DNA from: Candidatus Peribacteria bacterium
GTDB lineage: Bacteria > Patescibacteria > JAEDAM01 > Absconditabacterales > Absconditicoccaceae
DNA: 11,152 nucleotides
Assembly (NCBI GenBank): GCA_031288635.1
Contig: JAITQZ010000109.1
Span: forward strand, 1-11,152
Reading direction: 5' to 3'
Under the pieces are notes generated by a model. The model was not told where the DNA came from, ran no database searches, and saw nothing but the letters and a program-made list of their open reading frames with translations. Both the position numbers and the translations under genes were made by a program. Positions 1 to 8,207 of this stretch are shown in pieces (within the stretch, counting starts at the first letter, position 1; every line of letters begins with the position of its first letter).

Positions 1-15
1 GAAAAGTAAGTTTAA

Positions 16-484
16 GTAGAGAAAAATAACGTATACACACGCCTCTCAATGTATAAAAATTCCTTATTTTCTAAGAGGGATATTTTTTTATGTCTAATTT
101 TTGGTTATTCAGAGTTTCCATAAAATACAAGACGAAACTTACGATATCATTATCGAAAGTGTTGGCTGACAACAAGAACATACTTTAAATCAAAGTATCA
201 GACTTGCCAAAAGAAAAGGTATTATTTTAGTTTTCGGAGTATTTCCTACCAATTATTTTATGCCATTTTATGCAAGAAATCTCTTCTATAAGGAAATTAC
301 TTTAGCAGGGTCTAATTCATATGGATATTATAATAACATTTCAGAATTTGAAATGGCATATTCCATAATTCACCATAAACAGAATGAATATAAATCTGTT
401 TTACAAAATATGTATTACATTGATGATTTCAAGCAATGAATTATCAGAGGAAAGAATCCTTTCAAAACTATATTTTACTTTTAA
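16..484 (+). pseudogene. C-terminal remnant of a medium-chain (zinc-type) alcohol dehydrogenase
   Basis: From about 98 to the TAA at 482-484 one frame reads as the C-terminal half of a medium-chain dehydrogenase/reductase. It shows YDIIIESVGG (late Rossmann fold, NAD(P)-binding), a glycine-containing strand-turn IILVFGVFP, KEITLAGSNSYG, and a closing YYIDDFKQGI...PFKTIF, which matches the family's usual 'F-x-L-E-D-F-x-x-A ... K-x-V/I-K' ending. Two in-frame TGAs (167-169, 437-439) read as glycine; the first gives the G of ESVGG. A TAA at 95-97 blocks this frame upstream. The neighbouring frame (16-120) reads NVYTRLSMYKNSLFSKR, resembling the cofactor-specificity loop just before it in these enzymes, but is itself preceded by TAA at 13-15. 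This looks like a frameshifted, decayed gene; a sequencing error at about 60-100 is the alternative. The catalytic zinc domain would lie before the window. The substrate cannot be told. Confidence 0.6.
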
Positions 485-495
485 CTCATATTCTC

Positions 496-915
496 ATGTC
501 CAACTGTATCTTCTGCGACATCATTCAAAAAAAACTACCTGCTTATATCATCTACGAAGACGATGATGTCATTGCTATTCTTCCAAAAAAAATGGAAGTA
601 TACGGTCATACCCTTGTAATACCAAAGAAACATTACGAAAACATCTTTGATATTGAGGAGAAGGAACTTCATAAAGTAATATCCTGTGTTCAGCATCTTG
701 CTCTACACTACCAAAAAGCTATCAAAGCAACAGGAGTAAATATTCTGAATGCCAGTGGAAAAGATGCTCAACAATCAATCTCTCATCTTCATTTTCACAT
801 TATTCCCCGCTTTCCTGACGATCACCTAGATACTCGACCAAAATTCCCCGAATATGATATAGATAAACAAACTGTCTTACAAAAACTCCATCTTCCTAAT
901 GGGTCTGCTTGTTAA
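496..915 (+). CDS. HIT-family (histidine triad) nucleotide hydrolase/transferase
   Basis: This 139-residue cytoplasmic protein has the full length and layout of Hint-like HIT enzymes, which hydrolyse the phosphoramidate bond of AMP-NH2 or AMP-lysine type nucleotides. It begins SNCIFCDII: Cys4 and Cys7, together with His46 and His97, fit the zinc-binding set found in many bacterial members. It then has the GHTLVIPKKHYENIFD segment (residues 37-52) and the histidine triad H97-L-H99-F-H101-I-I, in which the middle histidine is the nucleophile. The ATG at 496 is preferred over the in-frame ATG at 436 because family members start right before the CxxC, and 436 lies inside the dehydrogenase remnant. 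There is no Shine-Dalgarno sequence. It follows the remnant by 11 nt and ends 78 nt before infC, so co-transcription with infC is possible. The gene has no in-frame TGA. The family is clear; the exact substrate is not. Confidence 0.92.
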   Translation: MSNCIFCDIIQKKLPAYIIYEDDDVIAILPKKMEVYGHTLVIPKKHYENIFDIEEKELHKVISCVQHLALHYQKAIKATGVNILNASGKDAQQSISHLHFHIIPRFPDDHLDTRPKFPEYDIDKQTVLQKLHLPNGSAC

Positions 916-993
916 AATCTGCTTGCATTTGATGCAGGAATTTGTATGCTTCTCTTTAGAATATCTTCTACCTTTTACTTTTTCTCCTCACGT

Positions 994-1617
994 ATGGATT
1001 GAAAACCCTTCGTAAAACCGGGAACTGCTCCAAGAAGTACTTCAGCTTCTCCTCATTCTTTTCACAAAAATGAAAGAGAGCAAACCAACTCTGTCAACCC
1101 CAAAGCCAGAATGATGTACCTCAATGACCAAATCAAAGCTCCGAGCATTATGATTATTGATGACGACAAGAAAAACCTCTGAACCTTTCCTAGAAGAAGA
1201 GCATTAGAAATCGCAGAAGAAGCAGGACTCGACCTCGTACAGATTACTTACGACCCAGAAAAAATGCTCTCTACCGTGCGTCTCACCGACTATGGAAAAT
1301 ATATGTACAACAAAGGAAAAGAAGACAAAGAAAAAAAACGCCAGCAAAAAGGGAAAGATATGAAAGAAATCAAACTTTCCTACAATATCGGGGAAAATGA
1401 CTTGAGCTTAAAAATCAAAAAAGCTGAAGAATTTCTCCGCGATGGCGATAATGTAAAAATCAGTATCAGACTCAAAGGAAGAGAAAGAATGTACGCTGAC
1501 AAAGCACTAGAAAAAATCCTCGCGGTCAAAGAAACCCTCTCTGCAGTGGGCAGATCGCAATATGATACCCCAAAAAAAGAAGCTCAAGGATACAGCGTTA
1601 TCCTCTTTTCCAGATAA
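994..1617 (+). CDS. infC: Translation initiation factor IF-3
   Basis: IF-3 binds the 30S subunit, blocks premature 50S joining and checks start-codon/initiator-tRNA pairing. The N-domain opens with YLNDQIKAPSIMIIDDD and continues NLGTFPRRRALEIAEEAG, LDLVQITYDP and the linker DYGKYMYNKGKEDKEKKR. The C-domain follows: KEIKLSYNIGENDLSLKIKK, FLRDGDNVKISIRLKGRE, and the terminal GYSVILFSR. The glycine in NLGTF is a TGA at 1180-1182, at the usual position after the N-terminal hairpin. The start is uncertain: ATG 1111 gives a 168-residue protein of standard length, while ATG 994, chosen here, adds a 39-residue Pro/Ser/Lys-rich tail with one more TGA (1000-1002). ATG 946 is also open. No candidate has a Shine-Dalgarno sequence. 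The gene is 10 nt ahead of rsmA. The usual partners rpmI and rplT are not downstream. Confidence 0.95.
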
Positions 1618-1627
1618 TTTTTCCCCT

Positions 1628-2428
1628 ATGAGTACCTACCTCGGACAGAATTTTCTCATCGACAGCAAAATCAGACATCGAATTGCCGACCACGTGCAAA
1701 AACTTTATCACGATTTGCAAGCAAACCAACTCATAGAAATCTGACCAGGAAAAGGAGCCATCACCAAACTCATCAAAGACATTTCCCCAAATTTCACTGT
1801 AATCGAAAAAGACGCAACAATGAAACCCGGCTTGGAAGAAATAGTACAAGAAAAAGGGGAAATAATAATAGATGACGTCTTAAAGATTGACGTAGATACT
1901 GAACTCTCTGTATCCAAAACACTAGTTGTTGGAAATTTACCGTATTACATCACCTCTCCTATTCTCAGAAAATTCTTCGGCAACGAACACCCCAACATTC
2001 TCGGAGGACTATTTATGATACAAGCAGAAGTAGGAGAAAAAATTACTGTTGACGCCCAGAAGAAGTCCTATCTCTACCGACTCTTGAACTACGCCTATCA
2101 CGTACAATACCTCAAAACCGTCCCTGCCAAAGCATTCAACCCACCTCCAAAAGTAAAAAGCTGCCTCGTCTCACTAGTAAAAAAGGCTGAAGTCCCTCAA
2201 CTTTCTTTTGAAGCTTTAGTCAGTTTTTTAGATGCCTTCGCTCCCTACAGTAGAAAAACCCTGGGAAAAATTGGGAAAATGCTGGGGAAACATTGAGAAA
2301 AGTATACTATCCCCCAACATCTCGCAAAAAAAAGGTTGGAAGAAATAGACTGGAAAGAACTGGAAATTATCTTGCAATCAACAGCGAATTTGCAAAGCAG
2401 AAGCAAAAATACAAATGATAACAAGTAA
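1628..2428 (+). CDS. rsmA: 16S rRNA (adenine1518-N6/adenine1519-N6) dimethyltransferase RsmA/KsgA
   Basis: RsmA dimethylates two adjacent adenines in the 3' terminal helix of 16S rRNA using AdoMet, a late checkpoint in 30S assembly. The 266 residues match the usual length of about 270. Motifs in order: LGQNFLID (residues 5-12); AdoMet-binding loop E37-I-G-P-G-K-G43; IEKD (59-62), whose acidic residue binds the ribose; DDVLKID (82-88); catalytic NLPYYITSP (103-111); and AFNPPPKVKSCLVSL (169-183), typical of the target-recognition part. Gly39 in the AdoMet loop is a TGA (1742-1744), as is Gly223 (2294-2296). If TGA were a stop, the protein would end at residue 38, before any AdoMet could bind, so this gene is the best single proof of recoding here. 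It starts 10 nt after infC without a Shine-Dalgarno sequence and ends about 50 nt before a terminator palindrome. Confidence 0.96.
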
Positions 2429-2477
2429 AATATTTTCCCTCCTGTATCAAAAGAGAAAGAAAATCAACGGAAAAACA

Positions 2478-2510
2478 AAAATTCGTGAAAGATAAACAAT
2501 CACGAATTTT
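2478..2510. terminator. Bidirectional intrinsic terminator between convergent genes
   Basis: A perfect 11-bp inverted repeat, AAAATTCGTGA (2478-2488) and TCACGAATTTT (2500-2510), encloses an 11-nt loop. Read on the - strand it is followed by T-G-TTTTT, a good uridine tract for the 102-residue protein gene ending at 2528. Read on the + strand the stem itself ends in TTTT, so it may also stop the rsmA transcript that ends at 2428. Its place between two convergent genes fits shared use. Confidence 0.75.
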
Positions 2511-2527
2511 CTAAACAATCATAAGTT

Positions 2528-2836
2528 TTATGGGGTAATTCTTTTTGCAAGCAGAGAGATAGCATCATCTAAAGCAGACATCTTTTCTTCCGCTTTAGCG
2601 GCTTTCCGCAATGAACCCCAATGATATTCCCTACCAAACCAACCGATACCAGAACAAGATTTTAAAATCTCTTCTGCTGTTTCAAGCTCTTCCTCAAGAA
2701 GACCTATCATATCTTCAATTTGAGATGAAGATGGCTGTCTCTCTAAAAATTTTCTAATTCTCTTCTCAATTTTAAGACGAGGTCTACCCGTCTTATACTT
2801 ATCAACACTAATAATTGACGTAAAATCAATTCCCAT
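2528..2836 (-). CDS. Hypothetical 102-residue helical protein with a GRPR motif
   Basis: I do not recognise this protein. It starts MGIDFTSIISVDKYKTGRPR; the GRPR core at residues 17-20 in a basic setting (KTGRPRLKIEKRIRK) resembles an AT-hook-like minor-groove DNA-binding motif, though so short a match can be chance. Residues 36-60 (SQIEDMIGLLEEELETAEEI) and 76-98 look strongly helical, possibly coiled coil, joined by a Gly/Trp-rich turn (GIGWFGREYHWGS). No signal peptide or membrane segment is seen. It is transcribed alone: a terminator lies upstream at 2921-2948, a promoter candidate at 2883-2911, and another terminator at 2478-2510. An in-frame TAA lies five codons before the ATG, so the start is fairly secure. 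There is no Shine-Dalgarno sequence and no in-frame TGA, so it also reads open under the standard code. A DNA-binding role is only a guess. Confidence 0.7.
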   Translation of the reverse strand: MGIDFTSIISVDKYKTGRPRLKIEKRIRKFLERQPSSSQIEDMIGLLEEELETAEEILKSCSGIGWFGREYHWGSLRKAAKAEEKMSALDDAISLLAKRITP

Positions 2837-2882
2837 AATTTTTATTTTTTATTTGTTTATATTCTTTTTATTTTACGACTAT

Positions 2883-2911
2883 AATATAATAATTTAGCTA
2901 TAAAAAGTAAA
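2883..2911 (-). promoter_or_regulatory. Sigma70-type promoter candidate for the 102-residue protein gene
   Basis: On the - strand, TTTACT (2906-2911) and TATATT (2883-2888) are separated by 17 nt in an AT-rich stretch, giving a leader of roughly 40 nt before the ATG at 2836. It sits directly after the terminator of the secA operon, where a new promoter is needed. Several overlapping TATA-like hexamers exist nearby, so the exact -10 is uncertain. Confidence 0.45.
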
Positions 2912-2920
2912 GCATAAAAT

Positions 2921-2948
2921 AAAAAATGTGTAGAAATTCATCTACACA
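2921..2948 (-). terminator. Intrinsic terminator of the secA-DUF4153 operon
   Basis: On the - strand, TGTGTAGA (2941-2948), a 6-nt loop, and TCTACACA (2927-2934) form a perfect 8-bp stem. It is followed at once by six T (2926-2921) and then an AT-rich stretch. It lies 54 nt after the stop codon of the DUF4153 gene (3003-3005). The short region 2949-3002 holds nothing else recognisable. Confidence 0.8.
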
Positions 2949-3002
2949 CCCACTTATCACCATATCAAAAGCCACATCTCAAAAAAGACCCTCCCCAACT
3001 CT

Positions 3003-4823
3003 TTACACCTCCCTCACCAAAGCATAGCCACTCACATAAAAATACCCTCTTTCATCTCACACATACTCAGGATTTTTCATCCTCAATGACTCCAAATACA
3101 GTTTCACTGCATACTTCTCCCCTTTCCCCTCAAAAGTTAACACCTCTTTTGGCAACTCGTTTCCATAGGCAGTAGGTGTCCCATATCTCGCTACTAAAGC
3201 TCCATAAATCTGACTCTGCAAATCATCCAAAAAAATCGTTTCTTTAAGCCTTTGCCCATCCGAAAGATGAACAGCATTCTCTACTACATCCACCTTCACA
3301 CGCAACTCCCCAACTTCACCATCAATTCTCACCACATACTCATATCCCTCCACATCAATCGGAAATACACTTTCCTCTGCTACATCAATAGACAAGGCGA
3401 CAGGAATATCTCTAACAAAATAAGAATTCTTCAACCCAAACTCCGTAGCAATCTCATTAATCATCCCCCACATAGTCTTTGAACCCATTTCTTTACCAAA
3501 AAGCTGGGCAACCTTTTCACAGTCAAAGTTACCACACAGATAACGCATCCCATCAAAAATCTGATAAGAAAGTTCTTTCGTGATTGCTCTACCACTCTGC
3601 AAAGGAACCATTTGTCCCTCCTCGAAGGTAGCTACAAGCAGACCAGCTTTTCATAAGTTTTCCTGTAATCTCGCCAACTGCCTCGTCTCGGGTAAAGAAA
3701 ATACACTCCAAGGTCAGAAAGAAATCAGCAACGTGAAAACGAGCAAACTCATAGGCAGCATCAACAAACGTTTCTGTTGCGAGAAAAAGAAGTAAACAGA
3801 AAGCACCACAAGCCAAACCCCAAACACAACCATCAAATATCTCGCAACCGTAATATCATACTGCTGAATTCTCAACCCAATAGCATAAAACAGCATCCCC
3901 ATCTGAGGCAGCATCACCAGAGGAAATCGCTTTCTCAAGACTTGCAAAAATTTCACGTCCTTCTCCAAATAAAAAGAAAACAGATACCATACATATCCCA
4001 CAATAGAAAAAGCCACCACCAACCAACACACTTCTCCCGTTGGTCGTTGAGTGAAATGAGCCAATACTTTAACCGTATACGCATACAAAATAATAAAACA
4101 CAGACAAACAAAACTCGTCAGCACATACTTTATAATAACAGTCGTAAACGTATCCAACGCAAAGGTATCCTCCTGTTTCCAAGGAATTTTCGGCAATTTC
4201 ATCAAACAGACCAGCGGAGTCAGGAAAGACAATGCAACAATTACCCAATTACTCACAAAATCCTCCAAAAAGTTGCCTCCCACATCAAATAACAGTTCCA
4301 CAGCCAAAATCGCCAACGCTCCCAACCCAGATAACAAACCTCCCAAGACCGCCCCAAACAAAAACAGCTGAACAAGATGAAGAAAATACTGATAATACAA
4401 ATGATTGGGTATGGTAAGCTTCATCAAATAAGGAGCAAAAAACAACAACGCCAACACGCCCACAAAACCAAGAATAAGTGATAACGTATTAGTATTGAAA
4501 ATATCAAATATTCCTCTATCCAAGTGGAAATAAAAAAACACTCAAAACACCAACGGAATGAACTGGAACAACAATTTCCCCACAGAGGAAAATTTCCTCG
4601 ACGCTACCGCAAACGATACTCCAATACTGAAAAAGAAAACCAATATCAGACTAAAAGTACTCTTTTCCAAAAACTCCATCGTCATACTATAATTGGGAAT
4701 TTCCCCATTATGAAGCCATAAAAAAAGCAGAGTAAGTACCACAATCACCACCACAGGCACAGGGAACCTTACGACCATCTGTTTCAAATTTGCAAAATTG
4801 AAGAACGTAAAGAATTTTAGCAT
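3003..4823 (-). CDS. DUF4153 family multi-pass membrane protein
   Basis: This 606-residue protein is whole only when four TGAs are read as glycine (codons 94, 370, 391 and 589; for example 4542-4544 and 3714-3716). The N-terminal about 370 residues are a series of hydrophobic membrane segments, starting with RFPVPVVVIVVLTLLFLWL (about 19-37) and STFSLILVFFFSIGVSFAVA. Then come family-typical stretches: LRKRFPLVMLPQMGMLFYAI, GLRIQQYDITVARYLMVV and LLISFGPWSVFSLPETRQLA; the G of FGPWS is a TGA. This pattern (Arg-rich loop, I-R-x-Q-Y-x-x-T-x-x-R-Y, then F-G-P-W-S-x-F-S) is how I recognise DUF4153. The last about 215 residues are soluble and include RLKETIFLDDLQSQIYG and KYAVKLYLESLRM. The function of the family is unknown. 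The gene starts 27 nt after secA with no promoter between, so it is probably co-transcribed with it. Confidence 0.88.
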
Positions 4824-4850
4824 AGTAAAAGAGGTAAAAAGATAAAATAT

Positions 4851-7800
4851 TTATGCTTCTTTTCCACAACATTTTTTATATTTTTTTCCGCTACCACACG
4901 GACAAGGGTCATTTGGTCTAACCTTTCTTTTCTCTGGCAGAATAACCTCACCCGGAGTATCTGCTTTCTCTCCATCTACCTCAAACACTTCAATTCCATC
5001 TTCATCAGAAAAAAGCATTTCACGCTGGTCATTGCCCTGCTGCATCAGAGGAGATTGTGCAGAAGCCTGTTTCAACTTTTCCAAAATTTCTGGATGTTTC
5101 TCAGCGGCTTCAATAATCTGGAATTGTGCTTGCTGCTGAACAATAGCATTGAAATCTAGTCTCATTAAAAACGTAGTCGTATCCACCTTCACATTTCTCA
5201 AAAGGTCTTGGAATTTCTCAAAACTTTCCTTTTTATACACAATTAGCGGGTCTAACTGAGCGTAGCCCATAAATCCAACTTTATCTTTGAGATATTGCAT
5301 TTCGTCAATGTGTGCCACTCGCAATCTATCAATCACCTGCAAAGAAATATCCCTGAAAATATTGAAAAGCAGAGGGGTATCAATACTTGAAAATACAGAC
5401 TGAAAATACTCTACAAGTCTGAAGTCCAATACTTCATTGAGCGTTTGATATGTCAGTTTGAGATATTCTTCTCTTTGCTGAGGAGTCAGAGCAAGTCCAA
5501 ACTCCTTGACCAACACTTCAATCAAATCAGCAATTCCTTGCTCTGCAGTTTCCGCAACCTGAATTTGCGTATTGAGGACTTCCTGAGCATCCACTAAAAA
5601 CTGTTTTTCCATCCTAGCAATCCATTCAGCTTTTTTCTCTTCATCTACACTCGCTTCGATAATAGCATCCCTCGTATGATAAATATTTTTTCTCTGTTTA
5701 TCAATGACACTATCATAGTCGAAAAGATGCTTTCTGGTACTGAAATGCCAAGCCTCAATTTCCTTTTGAGAACGCATAATAGCAGTAGTAAACTGACTCT
5801 GCGTAAGTTCTAGCGATTCAAGGTCTGCCTTGGACAGCAACATTCCCGCCATAGATTTTATCCTTTCCCCTCCCATTTTTCTCATCAGCGTATCATCCAG
5901 AGCAACGAAGAAAACAGAAACTCCAGGGTCTCCCTGTCTACCAGCACGTCCACGCAACTGATTATCAATTCTTCTTGATTCGTGTTTCTCTGTTCCTAGG
6001 ATGAAAAGACCGTAATGAAAATCCTTCACAATCCATTCTTTTCCTACATTCTCAAAATTAATTTTTGCATATCGGTCAGTCGTCTCTTTTTTTCTCGTGT
6101 TGAATTGGACAGTAATTTTTACACTTCACGTTTCAGACAACACTCCACGTCCTGTCCCTACCACAGGGAATCCCGTACCTACCACATCAGTCATTTGCTC
6201 ATCTGACAACGAAAAAACTTCTTTTACCCCCTGTAAAGTCAGTTCATATTCAACTTTGGAATACACCGTGGCTTGTAAACTAGACTCTCCCTGTTCAATC
6301 AGCTTTTTTGTCCATTTAGCATAATTTTGAGCCAATTTCTCGTTAAGTCCCGTTTCGAGCTTGATGTCAGTTCCACGTCCTGCCATATTAGTAGCCACAA
6401 CGACAGATTGATATTTCCCTGCATTAGCCACGATATGAGCCTCCTGTTCGTGAAATTTCGCGTTGAGAACATAGTGCGTAATCGCATCTTTTTCAAGCAT
6501 ACGAGAAACATATTCTGACGTAGCAATATCCGCAGTTCCAATTAAGAGAGGTTGTCCGATTTCGTGGTAAAATTTGATATATTCTTTTACAAATTTTCGT
6601 TTCGCTCCTTGGTCAAAGTAAACCTTATCATTTTTATCTACTCTAATCACTTCTTTATTGGTCGGCACAATCACAACTTCCAGCTCGTAAATTTTATTAA
6701 ATTCCTCTGCCTCGGTCGCAGCGGTTCCCGTCATTCCTGCCAGCTTTTGATATTGTTTGAAAAAATTCTGATACGTGATGGTCGCCATCGTCTGAGATTC
6801 ACGCTGGATTTGAACTTGTTCTTTCGCCTCAATTGCCTGATGCAACCCTTCACTAAAACGTCTCCCCGGCATCGTCCTTCCTGTGTGTTCATCTACAATC
6901 AGCACTTCCCCATTACTCACAATATAGTCAACATCCCTAATATACACTGCTTTAGCACGCAAAGCATTCTCAATATGGTGAATTTCCTCAAATCCCATAT
7001 CTTTGTAAATATTTTCCACGTGCAGGATTTCTTCCAACTTCGCAATCCCTTTCCCACTCAGAGCTGCCGTTTTAGTTTTCTCATCAATATAATAGTCTCC
7101 ATCTTCTTCTGCGTCTTTTATCCCCTCGTGCATCAGTTCGTTCAAGAGTCCTTTAGAGACCTTTTTCTTGGAAGAACAAGGAGAGAGCAGATTAACAATA
7201 TTCGCATAATACGTATATTTCTCCGTCGCTTCTTCTCTTGCCTCGGAAATGATGAGTGGCGTCCTCGCTTCATCCACGAGAATTGAATCAATTTCATCCA
7301 CAATCGCAAAATTAAGCGGTCTCCAAACCACATTTCTCCTCTCCATCGTCTGTACTAAATTATCACGAAGATAATCAAATCCCAGTTCAGAATTTTCCAC
7401 ATAGGTAATATCTTTGCTATACTCCACTCTCCTAGTGTGTAAAGGAGTCCCTTTAACCACACTTCCCACCGTCAGTCCCAACCATTGATACACATATCCA
7501 ATCCACTGAGCATCACGAGAAGCCAGATAATCATTAACTGTCACAACGTGTACCCCTTTTCCTGACAATGCATTGAGATACACCGGAGCCGCTGCAACCA
7601 GCGTTTTTCCTTCTCCCGTTTTCATTTCAGCGATTTTCCCCTGATGCAAAATAATTCCTCCAATCAGCTGCACATCATAAGGAATCATATTCCAGAGTTG
7701 TTTTTCCCCTTTTACTTCCAGCTCTGCTCCCATCATCCTTTTACACGCCTGTTTCACCACAGCAAAAGCCTCCGTCAACAGCTCATCCAACGTTTCACCC

Positions 7801-7967
7801 TTTTGGTACCTAGATTGAAATTCTGGAGTTTTTGCTTTGAGTTCTTCATCGCTCAAAGCATCATAACGCTCATATCGTTCATTGATTTTTTTTACAAGCG
7901 GAGTGATAGCATCCAATTGTTTTTTGTTGTAATCTCCGACAAGCAGATTACTAATTCGATGTAACAT
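4851..7967 (-). CDS. secA: Preprotein translocase ATPase SecA
   Basis: SecA is the cytoplasmic motor that pushes unfolded preproteins through SecYEG using ATP. The frame is continuous over 1038 residues with one TGA (6126-6128, Gly614). Domains: NBD1 with Walker A MKTGEGKT (115-122), GFDYLRDNL (196-204) and Walker B VDEIDSILVDEARTPLI (223-239); a preprotein cross-linking domain; NBD2 with VVVATNMAGRGTDIKL and GTEKHESRRIDNQLRGRAGR; helical scaffold/wing; and the C-terminal zinc motif CPCGSGKKYKKCC. Between GTDIKL (ending 537) and GLFILGTEKHE (starting 653) lies an insert of about 115 residues, where E. coli SecA has a much shorter variable loop; this largely explains the length beyond E. coli's 901. 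The gene has its own promoter at 8021-8048 and a palindromic leader, but no Shine-Dalgarno sequence. The DUF4153 gene follows 27 nt later. Confidence 0.97.
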
Positions 7968-8001
7968 AGTCAGAAAAGAATATAGAAAATAAAAAAATGA
8001 C

Positions 8002-8022
8002 CTTCAATCAGTGTGATTGAAG
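8002..8022 (-). promoter_or_regulatory. Palindrome in the secA promoter/leader (operator or attenuator)
   Basis: CTTCAATCA (8002-8010), a 3-nt loop, and TGATTGAAG (8014-8022) form a perfect 9-bp inverted repeat. Its upstream edge overlaps the proposed secA -10 hexamer, so the transcript would start within or just before it. On the - strand it is followed by GTCA and then seven T, which resembles an intrinsic terminator, 34 nt ahead of the secA ATG. It could be a repressor site over the start point, a 5' stabilising hairpin, an attenuator, or a second terminator for the gene upstream. Confidence 0.55.
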
Positions 8023-8048
8023 TATAGGAATATGCACAGAGAAAACAA
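8021..8048 (-). promoter_or_regulatory. Sigma70-type promoter candidate for secA
   Basis: On the - strand, TTGTTT (8043-8048), a 16-nt spacer and TATACT (8021-8026) lie about 54 nt before the secA ATG, downstream of the terminator at 8133-8164 that isolates secA from the surface protein gene. The -10 touches the 8002-8022 palindrome. The rest of the gap (8049-8132) shows nothing I can name. Confidence 0.5.
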
Positions 8049-8132
8049 CAGGAAATTAATAAAGTTCAAAAGCTACGCCCAATCACTCAATCCTCTCACA
8101 AAGGTCAAACATACTGAAAGAATATGCCGAGC

Positions 8133-8164
8133 AAAAAAAATCCTCACAGCCAAAACTATGAGGA
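8133..8164 (-). terminator. Intrinsic terminator of the FISUMP-type surface protein gene
   Basis: On the - strand, TCCTCATAG and CTGTGAGGA form a 9-bp stem with one mismatch around a TTTTGG loop (8141-8164), followed immediately by eight T (8140-8133). It lies 43 nt after the stop codon at 8208-8210. This is the most canonical terminator in the window. Confidence 0.88.
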
Positions 8165-8207
8165 CTGAAAAGAAGACCACCTGAACGGTAAGAATGTATA
8201 GACCTAA

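Noticed and set aside
916..950. Terminator hairpin between the HIT gene and infC (TGCAT-TTG-ATGCA)
   Set aside because: The stem is only 5 bp and no T-run follows, so it is not supported as a terminator.
3777..4292. + strand open frame (171 codons) opposite the DUF4153 gene
   Set aside because: Low-complexity His/Asn/Gln-rich translation is what antisense reading of a membrane protein gives; the other strand carries clear family motifs.
6030..6128. secA as a pseudogene or split gene because of an in-frame TGA
   Set aside because: The frame continues without shift through the conserved HESRRIDNQLRGRAGR region, and TGA is glycine in the other genes of the window.
6552..7286. Long + strand open frame (244 codons) opposite secA
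   Set aside because: It lies wholly antisense to the strongly conserved SecA core, has no recognisable motif and a residue make-up typical of an antisense shadow.
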